This document shows, one piece after another, positions 18,202-26,561 of a DNA stretch of 64,000 nt (positions are counted from its first letter, which is position 1; the number at the start of each line of letters is the position of its first letter). The position numbers and the translations under genes were made by a program. The notes below the pieces were generated by a model. That model was not told the DNA's origin. It ran no database searches and worked only from the letters and a program-made list of their open reading frames with translations. This DNA comes from Erythrobacter sp. SG61-1L (GTDB taxonomy: Bacteria; Pseudomonadota; Alphaproteobacteria; Sphingomonadales; Sphingomonadaceae): assembly GCF_001305965.1 (NCBI RefSeq), contig NZ_JXQC01000003.1, positions 1,364,001-1,428,000 on the forward strand, given 5' to 3'.

Positions 18202-18981
18202 ATGGCCACCGCGCCGAGCCCGAACCTGCCTCTGTTTTACCAGGATCTGATGCCGCTCAACCGGCGCGACCACGAAAAGTGGCGTTCGCGCCGCACGGAT
18301 ACCGCCGACTGGCTGATCGGCCAGCATGCGGTGCCGCTGACGGTGGACGAATTCGGCCCGGCCCAGCGCCATTTCCCGATCATCTTCTCGGCCGGCAACC
18401 GCCCGGTTCCGCTGGCGCTGTTCGGCCTTAACGAAGGCGTGAACGTCTATGTCGACGACAAGGGCGCGATCAGCAACGAGATCTACATTCCGGCCTATAT
18501 CCGCCGCTATCCCTTCCTGCTCGCCAAGCTTGACCCGAACAGCGAGACGATGTCGCTCTGCTTCGACCCGTCGAGCAAGCTGCTGGGCGATTTCGAAGAA
18601 GGCGATACGCTGTTCGAAGGCGAGGAACCGGCCGATTTCACCAAGGGCGTGATGCAGTTCTGCGAACGCTTCGAGGAAGCCGGCTTCCGCACGCAGTCCT
18701 TCGTGGACGAACTGATCAAGCACGATCTGCTGATGGACGGCGAAGTCGCCATCACGCAGGACGGCCTCGACCAGCCCTACGTCTATCGCGGTTTCAAGAT
18801 GATCAATCAGGAAAAGCTGCGTGACCTGCGCGGCGACATCCTGCGCACCTGGAACCAGAACGGCATGCTGGCGCTGATCTTCGCGCATATCCTGTCGCTG
18901 GATCTGCTGCGCGTGATCTTCGCCCGCCAGACCGCTCAGGGCAAAGGCCCCGGCGCAGGTGCACCGCAGGCCGTAAACTAA
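18202..18981 (+). CDS. SapC family protein
   Basis: A 259-residue protein of the SapC family (PF07277), named after a Campylobacter S-layer operon gene. It starts MATAPSPNLPLFYQDLMPLN. The conserved core includes YVDDKGAISNEIYIPAYIRRYPFLL and LCFDPSSKLL. No signal peptide or transmembrane helix is evident. ATG 18202 has GGAGAG 6 nt upstream; ATG 18196 would leave no spacing. The biochemical role is unknown; in Sphingomonadales relatives often lie near TonB receptors or tryptophan halogenases (recalled), but none is adjacent here. Confidence 0.85.
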   Translation: MATAPSPNLPLFYQDLMPLNRRDHEKWRSRRTDTADWLIGQHAVPLTVDEFGPAQRHFPIIFSAGNRPVPLALFGLNEGVNVYVDDKGAISNEIYIPAYIRRYPFLLAKLDPNSETMSLCFDPSSKLLGDFEEGDTLFEGEEPADFTKGVMQFCERFEEAGFRTQSFVDELIKHDLLMDGEVAITQDGLDQPYVYRGFKMINQEKLRDLRGDILRTWNQNGMLALIFAHILSLDLLRVIFARQTAQGKGPGAGAPQAVN

Positions 18982-19006
18982 GTAGCTTCACGAAATTCCA
19001 GAAGAG

Positions 19007-19043
19007 AGGCGCCGGCGGGCTTGCAATTGGTCCGCAGGCGCCT
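19007..19043 (+). other. hairpin downstream of the SapC gene
   Basis: Complementary segments AGGCGCC and GGCGCCT flank about 22 nt, shortly after the SapC stop. No T-run follows. It may end or protect the SapC transcript before the small-RNA region. Confidence 0.3.
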
Positions 19044-19079
19044 ATCTTTGGAATGTCCGGTTGCAGCTTCCCTCATGGC

Positions 19080-19158
19080 TCGACTGGATAAGTACGCGAG
19101 AGCGTACTTCCTCCCTGTACCTTGGCCACCTCGTGCACCTTGCACGAGGTGGTTTTTT
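19080..19158 (+). ncRNA. probable small RNA with a CUUCCUCCCUG loop and strong terminator (αr8/suhB-like)
   Basis: A compact RNA-like block. A perfect hairpin (AAGTACGC-GAGA-GCGTACTT, 19090-19109) is followed by an unpaired CCTCCCTG segment complementary to Shine-Dalgarno sequences. A perfect 12-bp terminator stem (19126-19152) and six T come next. No ORF accounts for it. The hairpin / CCTCC single strand / terminator layout is, from memory, that of the alphaproteobacterial αr8 (suhB, MmgR) family of trans-acting sRNAs. The 5' end is not determinable; about 78 nt is assumed. Confidence 0.6.
19126..19158 (+). terminator. rho-independent terminator of the candidate sRNA
   Basis: A perfect stem CCACCTCGTGCA / TGCACGAGGTGG with a 3-nt loop, followed by TTTTTT. 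It is one of the cleanest intrinsic terminators in the window. Confidence 0.9.
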
Positions 19159-19217
19159 ATTGCCTGCCGCCGGAAGGCCCAGCCCTTGGGACGGGCCTAT
19201 TCCCCCTTGGGAAGGGC

Positions 19218-20198
19218 CTATTCCGCAGCCTGAGCCAATTGCGCGCCCCGCCCCAATGCTGCCGTTTCGGCGGCCAGACGGCGCACCAGAGCCACCAGCG
19301 AAGTGACCATCGCCGCCATCGCTTCCACCGGCTCGGCCAGCCGCCGGTCCAGATAGGTGGAACGGCACACTTCCACCTGCACGGCGTGAATGCCCCTGCC
19401 CGGCGCGGCATGGCGGTCCAGCACATAGCCGCCCGCATAGGGCCGGTTGTGAGTCGCGATCCGGCGCTGCCGGTTCAACTCGTCAAAGGCGGCGGCGCAC
19501 AGGGCGCCGTCACAGGTCGCGCCGAAACGGTCCCCCAGCACGATTTCCGGAGCAGGCTCCCCCGGCCCGCGCGGGCCGAGCGGCGGCATGGAATGCATAT
19601 CCACCAGCAGGGCCGCGCCCCAGCGCGTGCGCAGGGCGGAAAGGCTGCCCGATATGGCTTCGTGATAGGGGCGGTGAACCCCTTCCAGCCGGGCTTCCAG
19701 CTCGGCCTCATCGAGGCGCGAGCGCCATAGCTCGCCCATCCCCGCCAGCCGCCGGGGCACCAGCCCCAGCCCGCTGCGCGCGCGGCGACTGACCCGTTCC
19801 CCCTGCCTGCCGGGCGGCGTGCCCAGCCGCAGCATGTCCCAATCCATCTCGTCCGGCGCGCGATTGAGGTCGATCATCGCACGCGGCGCATGGGCGATCA
19901 GCAGCGCGGCACCGGTTTCACGCGCCACTGCCGATGCCAGCAGATCGACATAGCGGTCTTCCAGCCGCAGCGACGCCTCGCCCGGATTGCGCAGCTGGCC
20001 GATCAGCGCGGGCGGATAGAGCCGCCCCGCATGGGGCACGGCCAGCAGCACGGGAATCGGTGAAGGTTCGTGGCTGGTCAGGGTGAAAGCCGGTTGGCCG
20101 GCGCAGCCGGGGATCGCCCCGCCCCTGAAGCCGCCCGATTCGCGCGTGATAGGATTGTCGCCCACGATCCCCACTTGCTGGCCCGGATCGCTAACCAA
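19218..20198 (-). CDS. N-formylglutamate amidohydrolase family protein
   Basis: Members hydrolyse N-formyl-L-glutamate to glutamate and formate (last step of one histidine-degradation route) or act on related N-acyl amino acids. It has up to 326 residues. Visible features are AVPHAGRLYPP, a LEDRYVD zinc-region motif, ARAMIDLNRAPDEMDW-like sequence (PRAMIDLNRAP) and LVDMHSMPP, all typical of the family. The start is uncertain: the frame opens with TTG at 20198, and in-frame GTGs follow at about 20177. It is divergent from cpdR, a neighbour pairing I recall from other alphaproteobacteria. No other hut genes are nearby, so a role in histidine use is not certain. Confidence 0.8.
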   Translation of the reverse strand: MVSDPGQQVGIVGDNPITRESGGFRGGAIPGCAGQPAFTLTSHEPSPIPVLLAVPHAGRLYPPALIGQLRNPGEASLRLEDRYVDLLASAVARETGAALLIAHAPRAMIDLNRAPDEMDWDMLRLGTPPGRQGERVSRRARSGLGLVPRRLAGMGELWRSRLDEAELEARLEGVHRPYHEAISGSLSALRTRWGAALLVDMHSMPPLGPRGPGEPAPEIVLGDRFGATCDGALCAAAFDELNRQRRIATHNRPYAGGYVLDRHAAPGRGIHAVQVEVCRSTYLDRRLAEPVEAMAAMVTSLVALVRRLAAETAALGRGAQLAQAAE

Positions 20199-20305
20199 GT
20201 CAAAGGCGGCTGTCTCAAATGTGGCCAGCCGGGATTCCGCGAGAGATTATTAACGGCAAATGGGCTAAGGAGTTTCAACACCGGAAATCATAAGAAGGTA
20301 CGGGT

Positions 20306-20680
20306 ATGCGGCAAATCCTGCTGGCCGAAGACGAAGAGGCCATGCGCACCTATCTGGCGCGCGCACTGGAAAATGCAGGATACAAGGTTTCGGCGGTCGA
20401 TCGCGGCACTGCCGCCATTCCCCTGCTCGAAACCGGCGAATACGATCTTTTGCTGTCGGACATCGTGATGCCGGAAATGGACGGGATCGAACTGGCCCAG
20501 CGCTGCGGCGAGATCAGCCCGCAGACCAAGGTGATGTTCATCACCGGATTCGCCGCCGTCACGCTGAAGGCCAATCGCGAAAGTCCGCGCGCCAACGTGC
20601 TTTCCAAGCCGTTCCACCTGCGCGACCTCGTGCTCGAGATCGAGCGCGTTTTCGAGGATCAGGCATCGGTAATGCTGTAA
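20306..20680 (+). CDS. cpdR: single-domain response regulator CpdR
   Basis: A 124-residue stand-alone receiver domain. In Caulobacter, unphosphorylated CpdR brings ClpXP to substrates such as CtrA and PdeA, and CckA-ChpT phosphorylation turns it off. Nearly the whole protein matches the CpdR pattern: ILLAEDEEAMR at the N-terminus, phosphoacceptor Asp52 in LLLSDIVMPEMDGIELAQR, and VMFITGFAAV then VLSKPFHLRDLV. The cognate kinase CckA is encoded at 34837-37278. It lies divergent from the N-formylglutamate amidohydrolase gene, with GAAGG before the ATG. Confidence 0.93.
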   Translation: MRQILLAEDEEAMRTYLARALENAGYKVSAVDRGTAAIPLLETGEYDLLLSDIVMPEMDGIELAQRCGEISPQTKVMFITGFAAVTLKANRESPRANVLSKPFHLRDLVLEIERVFEDQASVML

Positions 20681-20783
20681 AAAACGAATAAAGCTGAAAA
20701 GCTTGTCCGCTACCCACTTGCAACCGGATCAAGGCGCCGCTAAACGGCCCGCCTGCCGGATGCTCCGGCGGACCGAATGGTGC

Positions 20784-20858
20784 GGGCGTATAGCTCAGTG
20801 GTAGAGCACTATGTTGACATCGTAGGGGTCGCAAGTTCAATCCTTGCTACGCCCACCA
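20784..20858 (+). tRNA. tRNA-Val(GAC)
   Basis: A full cloverleaf: acceptor stem GGGCGTA/TACGCCC, D-arm GCTC-AGTGGTAG-AGC, anticodon arm CTATG-TTGACAT-CGTAG with anticodon GAC (valine), T-arm GCAAG-TTCAATC-CTTGC, and an encoded CCA end. The variable loop is 5 nt. Confidence 0.96.
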
Positions 20859-20863
20859 TTCTG

Positions 20864-20893
20864 AAAAAGCGTCGCGAAAGCGGCGCTTTTTTC
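20864..20893 (+). terminator. rho-independent terminator after tRNA-Val
   Basis: Stem AAAAAGCGTCG / CGGCGCTTTTT (one G:T pair) with a short loop, ending in a run of T, 5 bp after the tRNA CCA. Confidence 0.85.
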
Positions 20894-20975
20894 GTTTATA
20901 GGCCCAGTTCCTTGCGCCACGGCCGTGGCCTGCTAAGAGGCCCCTCATCCCATTTCTCTAGGCACAGGGGCCACT

Positions 20976-22199
20976 ATGGCGAAGATCAAGGTCGCGAATC
21001 CCGTCGTCGAAATCGATGGCGACGAAATGACGCGGATCATCTGGCAATGGATCCGCGAAAGGCTGATCCAGCCCTATCTCGATATCGACCTGATCTATTA
21101 CGATCTGTCGGTGCAGAAGCGTGACGAGACGGACGATCAGATCACCGTCGATGCCGCCAATGCCATCAAGGAACACGGCGTTGGCGTGAAATGCGCCACC
21201 ATCACCCCCGATGAAGGCCGCGTTACGGAATTCGGCCTCAAGCAGATGTGGAAGAGCCCCAACGGCACCATCCGCAACATCCTGGGCGGCACGATCTTCC
21301 GCGAACCGATCGTTATTTCCAACGTCCCCCGCCTGATCCCGGGCTGGACCGATCCCATCGTGGTCGGCCGCCATGCCTTCGGCGACCAGTATCGCGCGAC
21401 GGACTTCCTCGTTCCCGGCAAGGGCAAGCTGCGCCTGGTGTTCGAAGGTGAAGACGGCACGGTGATCGACCGCGAAGTGTTCAACTTCCCGTCCTCCGGC
21501 GTCGCCATGTCGATGTACAATCTCGACGATTCGATCCGCGATTTCGCCCGCGCCAGCATGAACTACGCGCTGAACCGCGGCTGGCCGCTCTACCTTTCCA
21601 CCAAGAACACGATCATCAAGGCCTATGACGGCCGCTTCAAGGATCTGTTCCAGGAAGTGTATGAGAGCGAAGGCTTCAAGGCCAAGTTCGAAGACGCCAA
21701 GATCTGGTACGAACACCGCCTGATCGACGACATGGTCGCATCCGCGCTGAAGTGGAACGGCAAGTTCGTCTGGGCCTGCAAGAACTATGACGGCGACGTG
21801 CAGTCGGATCAGGTGGCGCAGGGCTTCGGCTCGCTCGGCCTGATGACCTCCGTGCTGATGACCCCCGACGGCAAGACCGTGGAAGCGGAAGCCGCCCACG
21901 GCACCGTCACCCGTCACTATCGCCAGCACGAACAGGGCAAGGCGACCAGCACCAACCCGATCGCCAGCATCTTCGCCTGGACGCGCGGCCTGATCTATCG
22001 CGGCCGTTTCGACAACACGCCCGACGTGGTGCGCTTCGCCGAAACGCTGGAAAAGGTCTGCATCGAAACCGTGGAAAGCGGCAAGATGACCAAGGATCTG
22101 GCCCTGCTGATCGGCCCGGACCAGCCGTGGATGACCACCGAGCAGTTCTTCGAAGCCATCGTGCAGAACCTCGAAACCGAAATGGCCAACTGGGCCTGA
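20976..22199 (+). CDS. icd: NADP-dependent isocitrate dehydrogenase
   Basis: Oxidatively decarboxylates isocitrate to 2-oxoglutarate, making NADPH in the TCA cycle. It has 407 residues and reads [20 protein letters not shown], the beginning of the homodimeric type II (eukaryote-like) IDH family common in Alphaproteobacteria, not the E. coli type. Substrate residues are visible in SPNGTIRN (Ser94, Asn96, Arg100), Arg109 and the [10 protein letters not shown] segment. The C-terminal [15 protein letters not shown]-binding motif is intact. It is monocistronic between the tRNA and its own terminator. Confidence 0.97.
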   Translation: MAKIKVANPVVEIDGDEMTRIIWQWIRERLIQPYLDIDLIYYDLSVQKRDETDDQITVDAANAIKEHGVGVKCATITPDEGRVTEFGLKQMWKSPNGTIRNILGGTIFREPIVISNVPRLIPGWTDPIVVGRHAFGDQYRATDFLVPGKGKLRLVFEGEDGTVIDREVFNFPSSGVAMSMYNLDDSIRDFARASMNYALNRGWPLYLSTKNTIIKAYDGRFKDLFQEVYESEGFKAKFEDAKIWYEHRLIDDMVASALKWNGKFVWACKNYDGDVQSDQVAQGFGSLGLMTSVLMTPDGKTVEAEAAHGTVTRHYRQHEQGKATSTNPIASIFAWTRGLIYRGRFDNTPDVVRFAETLEKVCIETVESGKMTKDLALLIGPDQPWMTTEQFFEAIVQNLETEMANWA

Positions 22200-22227
22200 T
22201 CGGACCTTTCCGGATCGGAAAAGAAAG

Positions 22228-22268
22228 AAGGCCGGGCCTGCATCATCGCAGGCCCGGCCTTTCCTTTT
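22228..22268 (+). terminator. rho-independent terminator of icd
   Basis: A 14-bp perfect stem AAGGCCGGGCCTGC / GCAGGCCCGGCCTT with a 6-nt loop, followed by TCCTTTT, 29 bp after the icd stop. Confidence 0.9.
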
Positions 22269-22523
22269 GCAATAAGCCGATGCGCCATGCCATCGCCTTG
22301 GCCCGGCAATCGTCAATCGCCACGCTCTCGCCGCACTGTATGCGCTTCCTCAAAAGATGCGTGAGGAAATCCCCATTTTGCGGCCGATAATAATCGAATT
22401 TAAGCTTTAAATATCAAATATTTATCATGCATTTTACAGCCTTTCTCCCAACTCGGAAGCACGGATTGCGGCCCCTCGGGAACACCCCGATTACGTGTAA
22501 CATGTGTAACACCCCGGCGGCGG
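22269..22523. other. intergenic region, no gene seen
   Basis: About 255 bp between the icd terminator and the convergent antiporter stop. It includes an AT-rich stretch (22385-22435) and a short direct repeat GTGTAACA at 22495-22511. No ORF or RNA is supported. Confidence 0.5.
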
Positions 22524-24149
22524 TCAGGCCGGCCGCAATGCCTGCTCGATCATCCTGCGCGCGATCTCCCGCTCACCCATGATCGTCAGATCCGCCCCGC
22601 AAGCGGCAAGGTGGCGTTCTTCCTCATCGCTATGGGCACGGGCAACGATCCGCAGCGCAGGGTTGATCGCCCGCGCCTGCTCCACGATCTGCCCGGCCTC
22701 GAAGCTCTGGGGAATCGCAACGAACAGCAACCGCGCCTCGCCCAGGTTTGCCCGTTCAAGCACCGCCGGCCCAGCGGCGTTCCCGCCGATCACGGTCACA
22801 CTCTCCCCCGAGGCGGGCAGCCCGGCGAAATCGTCTTCCGCCTCGATCACGGTCATCCGCTCCCCTGCCTCGATCAGCTTCTCGCCGATCAGCGAACCGA
22901 CCCGGCCATAGCCGATCAAAACAACATGCCCCTTGGCCACGGAAACCGCCGCCTGCGCTTCGGCCAGCGCCGTAGGTTCCGCCTTGCTCTCCCTGCGGGA
23001 AATCAGGCTGAACAGCAGCGGATTGATCAGGATCGAGAAGATCGCACCTGCCAGAATCAGATCGCGCGCCGCACCGGGGATCAATTCCAGCGAAGTGCCC
23101 AGCGTAGCCAGGATGAAGGAAAACTCGCCGATCTGCGCCAGGCTGGCCGCGATGGTCAGCGCGGTGCGATGCGGACGGCGGAAGGCACGCACGATCAGAT
23201 AGGCGGCAATCGACTTGCCCAGCACAATAATCGCTACCGTGGCGATCAGCGCGAGCGGCCGTTCCACCACCACATGCGGGTTGAACAGCATGCCCACCGA
23301 AACGAAGAACAGCACCGCGAAGGCATCGCGCAGCGGCAGCGTCTCTTCCGCCGCCCGCTGGCTGAGCTGCGATTCGGACAGGATCATGCCCGCGAAGAAC
23401 GCACCGAGCGCAAAGGAAACGCCGAACAGCGCCGCGGCGCCGAAGGCCACGCCGAGCGCGATGGCCAGCACAGCCAGCCGGAACAATTCGCGCGATCCGC
23501 TATGCGCCACTTCGTGCAGCAACCAGGGGATCGCGCGGCGGCCCACGATCAGCATGAAGGCAATGAAGGCGCCCACTTTCACCATCGTCAGGCCCAGCGC
23601 ATTGCTGATACCCGCAATCGAACCGTCGCCAGCAGCCACTGCTGGCAGCAGCACCAACGCGAATACCATCACCAGATCTTCCACGATCAGCCAGCCGACC
23701 GCGATCTTGCCGCGCTCCGTCTCCAGCAGCCGGCGTTCCTGTAGGGCGCGCAGCAGCACCACCGTGCTGGCTACAGAGAGGGCCAGGCCGAAGACGATGC
23801 CGCCCGCCACGCCCCAACCGAGGAGCAATGCAAGCCCCGTGCCCAGCAGCATTGCCACCCCGATCTGCGCTACAGCACCCGGAATGGCCACCTTGCGCAC
23901 CGCCATCAGCTCTTTCAGCGAAAAATGCAGCCCCACGCCGAACATCAGCAGGATCACGCCCAGTTCCGCCAGCTGATCGGCAAGATGCTGGTCGGCCACA
24001 TAGCCGGGCGTGAACGGCCCGATCACCACCCCAGCCATCAGATAGCCGATCAGCGGCGGTAATTTCACCCTATGCGCCAGCGCCCCCAGCACGAATGCGA
24101 GAACAATCCCGCCAACAAGCGTGGCAATAAGCGGCGTGGCATGAGGCAT
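22524..24149 (-). CDS. CPA2-family cation:proton antiporter (KefB/YbaL-like) with TrkA-N domain
   Basis: A 541-residue membrane protein. The N-terminal 12-13 hydrophobic helices form a Na+/H+-exchanger domain (LPPLIGYLMAGVVIGP early; GVGLHFSLKEL; ASTVVLLRALQERRLLET). The C-terminal RCK/TrkA-N domain begins at about residue 405 with the nucleotide-binding VLIGYGRVGSLIGEKL. No TrkA-C domain follows, as in YbaL/RosB proteins. It likely exchanges K+ or Na+ for H+ under NAD(H) control; the ion is not readable. It is divergent from a second CPA2 antiporter with a 183-bp shared promoter region. Confidence 0.88.
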   Translation of the reverse strand: MPHATPLIATLVGGIVLAFVLGALAHRVKLPPLIGYLMAGVVIGPFTPGYVADQHLADQLAELGVILLMFGVGLHFSLKELMAVRKVAIPGAVAQIGVAMLLGTGLALLLGWGVAGGIVFGLALSVASTVVLLRALQERRLLETERGKIAVGWLIVEDLVMVFALVLLPAVAAGDGSIAGISNALGLTMVKVGAFIAFMLIVGRRAIPWLLHEVAHSGSRELFRLAVLAIALGVAFGAAALFGVSFALGAFFAGMILSESQLSQRAAEETLPLRDAFAVLFFVSVGMLFNPHVVVERPLALIATVAIIVLGKSIAAYLIVRAFRRPHRTALTIAASLAQIGEFSFILATLGTSLELIPGAARDLILAGAIFSILINPLLFSLISRRESKAEPTALAEAQAAVSVAKGHVVLIGYGRVGSLIGEKLIEAGERMTVIEAEDDFAGLPASGESVTVIGGNAAGPAVLERANLGEARLLFVAIPQSFEAGQIVEQARAINPALRIVARAHSDEEERHLAACGADLTIMGEREIARRMIEQALRPA

Positions 24150-24332
24150 GCGGCGTCAGGTTCCTTCTTTTCGCGATACCGAAAGTTAGAACAGAAAAAG
24201 CGCCGGCTGCGAAGGGCGCCGCCACAGATTTTTCCGCAATGCACCCGAACCGCGCCGATTCATTCGGACATGGAGGGTTTTGGCGCCGATCCGTGGGTGA
24301 CAATCCCTTCGCGCCTGCAATAAGCTTTCATT

Positions 24333-26099
24333 ATGGCACATGGCGATTTCACCTCCACCTTCCTGTCCGATGCGCTGGTGATCCTCGGCGCGGCGGGACT
24401 GGTGATCCCGATCTTCGCCCGCTTCCGTATCACGCCGGTCATCGGCTTCATCCTGGTCGGCGTGTTGGTCGGCCCCTATGGGTTGGGCAAGCTCGTCTAC
24501 AGCTATGACTGGCTTGGCTACGTCACCATAACCGATCCCGAAGGGCTGGACCCCTTTGCCGAATTCGGCATCATCCTGCTGCTGTTCACTATCGGACTGG
24601 AACTGAGCTTCAACCGGCTGTGGGAGATGCGAAAGCTCGTCTTCGGGCTGGGCGCGCTCGAACTGACGGTTATTGCCTGCCTGCTCACGGCCTTCCTCGC
24701 CATGCTCGGCCAGTACTGGACCGGCGCGCTAGGGCTTGGCCTTGCCCTCGCCCTATCCTCCACCGCGCTGGTGCTGCAGATTTCCGGCACGCAATCACCC
24801 GTTGGGCGCGCGGCGCTGGCCATGCTGCTGTTCGAGGATATTGCGATCGTCCCGATCATCTTCCTGCTCGGCGCGCTCGCGCCCTATGCCGCGAGCGACG
24901 GGGCAGAAGGACTGGTTACCACACTGTGGCAGGGTGCGCTGGTGGTCGGAGCGTTATTGCTCCTCGGACGTCTAGCGCTGCCCCCGCTATTCGCACAGGC
25001 CGCCCGCACTAAAAGCCCGGAACTGTTCCTTGCCGCCAGCCTGCTGGTGGTGATCGGCGCCAGCCTCGCCACAGCCGCGACAGGCCTCTCCCCGATCGTC
25101 GGTGCGCTGATTGCCGGGCTGCTGATTGCGGAGACCGAATATCACTCCGAAGTCGAACAGATCACCGAACCATTCAAGGGCCTCGCCCTTGGTGTGTTCC
25201 TGATCACCGTCGGCATGGGGATCGATCTCACCACCATCTGGGCCAATCTCGGCCCGATCGCGCTGGCCGTCGTGGGTGTGCTGACCCTGAAGGCCATCGT
25301 CACCGGCGTGCTGCTGCGGCTGATGGGCGCGCGGCCAGGCACGGCGACCGAGACCGGCATACTCATGGCCAGTCCTTCGGAAACCACCCTGATCGTGCTC
25401 GCCGCCGCCACCCAGGCCCTGCTGATCCAGCCCGGCACGGCGCAGTTCTGGCAGATCGTGACGGCCATCGGCCTCACCGTCACCCCGCTGCTGGCGCGAC
25501 TGGGCCGAATGATCGGGCGACGCGTCGATCCCACTCCCGCTTTGGAAGATGTCTCTTCCCGGCCGGGCGAGCCGCATGTGATCGTGGTCGGTTTCGGCCG
25601 CGTCGGGCGTCTGGTTGCCGATATGCTTACGCGCCACGGCAAGCCCTATATCGGGGTGGACGGTGACACTGATCTTGTCGAACGGGCGCGGCGTGACGGC
25701 TATGCCGTGACTTTCGGCGATGCAGCCCGCATCAAGGTGCTGGAACGGTTGGGCGTTGCGACCGCGCCCGCAGTAGTCCTCACCATGGACGAGCCGGTGT
25801 TGGCCCAGCGCCTGGTGCGCAAATTGCGTCAGGCCTATCCGAACCTGCTGATTATCTCCCGCGCGCGCGACATCGAACATGCCGCCCTGCTCTATCGCAG
25901 CGGCGCCACTCATGCCGTGCCCGAAACGCTGGAAAGCTCGCTCCAGCTATCGGAGGCCGTGCTGGTCGATCTGGGCGTCGCCATGGGCCCGGTGATCGCC
26001 TCCATCCATGAAAAGCGCGACGAATATCGAGAAAAGATTCAGACCGACGGTGCGCTGGACCATAAGCCGAAACTCAGGACCAGTACGTCCGAGAGCTGA
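24333..26099 (+). CDS. CPA2-family cation:proton antiporter with TrkA-N domain
   Basis: A 588-residue membrane protein starting MAHGDFTSTFLSDALVILGAAGLVIPIFARFRITPVIGF, with about 12 helices. Motifs include FGIILLLFTIGLELSFNRLWEMR and LALALSSTALVLQI. The C-terminal RCK domain starts near residue 408 with VIVVGFGRVGRLVADML. It belongs to the KefB/KefC family but is only moderately similar to the divergent neighbour, so this is not a recent duplication. No KefF/KefG quinone-reductase-like partner is next to either gene. Confidence 0.88.
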   Translation: MAHGDFTSTFLSDALVILGAAGLVIPIFARFRITPVIGFILVGVLVGPYGLGKLVYSYDWLGYVTITDPEGLDPFAEFGIILLLFTIGLELSFNRLWEMRKLVFGLGALELTVIACLLTAFLAMLGQYWTGALGLGLALALSSTALVLQISGTQSPVGRAALAMLLFEDIAIVPIIFLLGALAPYAASDGAEGLVTTLWQGALVVGALLLLGRLALPPLFAQAARTKSPELFLAASLLVVIGASLATAATGLSPIVGALIAGLLIAETEYHSEVEQITEPFKGLALGVFLITVGMGIDLTTIWANLGPIALAVVGVLTLKAIVTGVLLRLMGARPGTATETGILMASPSETTLIVLAAATQALLIQPGTAQFWQIVTAIGLTVTPLLARLGRMIGRRVDPTPALEDVSSRPGEPHVIVVGFGRVGRLVADMLTRHGKPYIGVDGDTDLVERARRDGYAVTFGDAARIKVLERLGVATAPAVVLTMDEPVLAQRLVRKLRQAYPNLLIISRARDIEHAALLYRSGATHAVPETLESSLQLSEAVLVDLGVAMGPVIASIHEKRDEYREKIQTDGALDHKPKLRTSTSES

Positions 26100-26108
26100 G
26101 CTAGCCAG

Positions 26109-26561
26109 TCAGTTGGAGGCACTTTCTTCGCTGCGGGCTACTGCCAGGCCGAATGGTTGCCTGATCGGGCGAATTACACCAAGTTCTGCGGAGTAGTCGC
26201 CTTCGACGAGAGCCGCGCGAAACTTCCTGCCCCTCGGCGTCAGACGAAAATGTTGGCCGACTTCGGTGATGCCGCCGGCGGAATCGGTATATTCAACAGA
26301 ACCTTCGAAGACGAAGCTGTCCCCGTCGCGCTGCAACTCAGCAACGATAGTTTCGTTGCACCAGCCTTCGCACAGCACATATTCGACAAAGTGGCGACCG
26401 GATTCCTCGTAAAATCGCAATTCAAGCCCGCCGAGATCACCGGTTTCCCGCGACATGCGGACATTGCCAAAAATGCCTGACGGCCAAGGAGAAACCCCGG
26501 CCGAAAGCGGCACAGCGATAAGGGCGAGCGTAGCCACAGGCCACGCTGCCCTCAGTCTCAT
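26109..26561 (-). CDS. secreted protein translationally coupled to alaS
   Basis: A 150-residue protein with a signal peptide ([21 protein letters not shown]). The mature part has a Cys pair (VLCEGWCNE) and mainly predicted beta structure. No recognised domain. The start codon overlaps the alaS stop (ATGA), so it is co-translated downstream of alaS even though it looks periplasmic. It converges with the antiporter gene. The function is unknown. Confidence 0.7.
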   Translation of the reverse strand: MRLRAAWPVATLALIAVPLSAGVSPWPSGIFGNVRMSRETGDLGGLELRFYEESGRHFVEYVLCEGWCNETIVAELQRDGDSFVFEGSVEYTDSAGGITEVGQHFRLTPRGRKFRAALVEGDYSAELGVIRPIRQPFGLAVARSEESASN

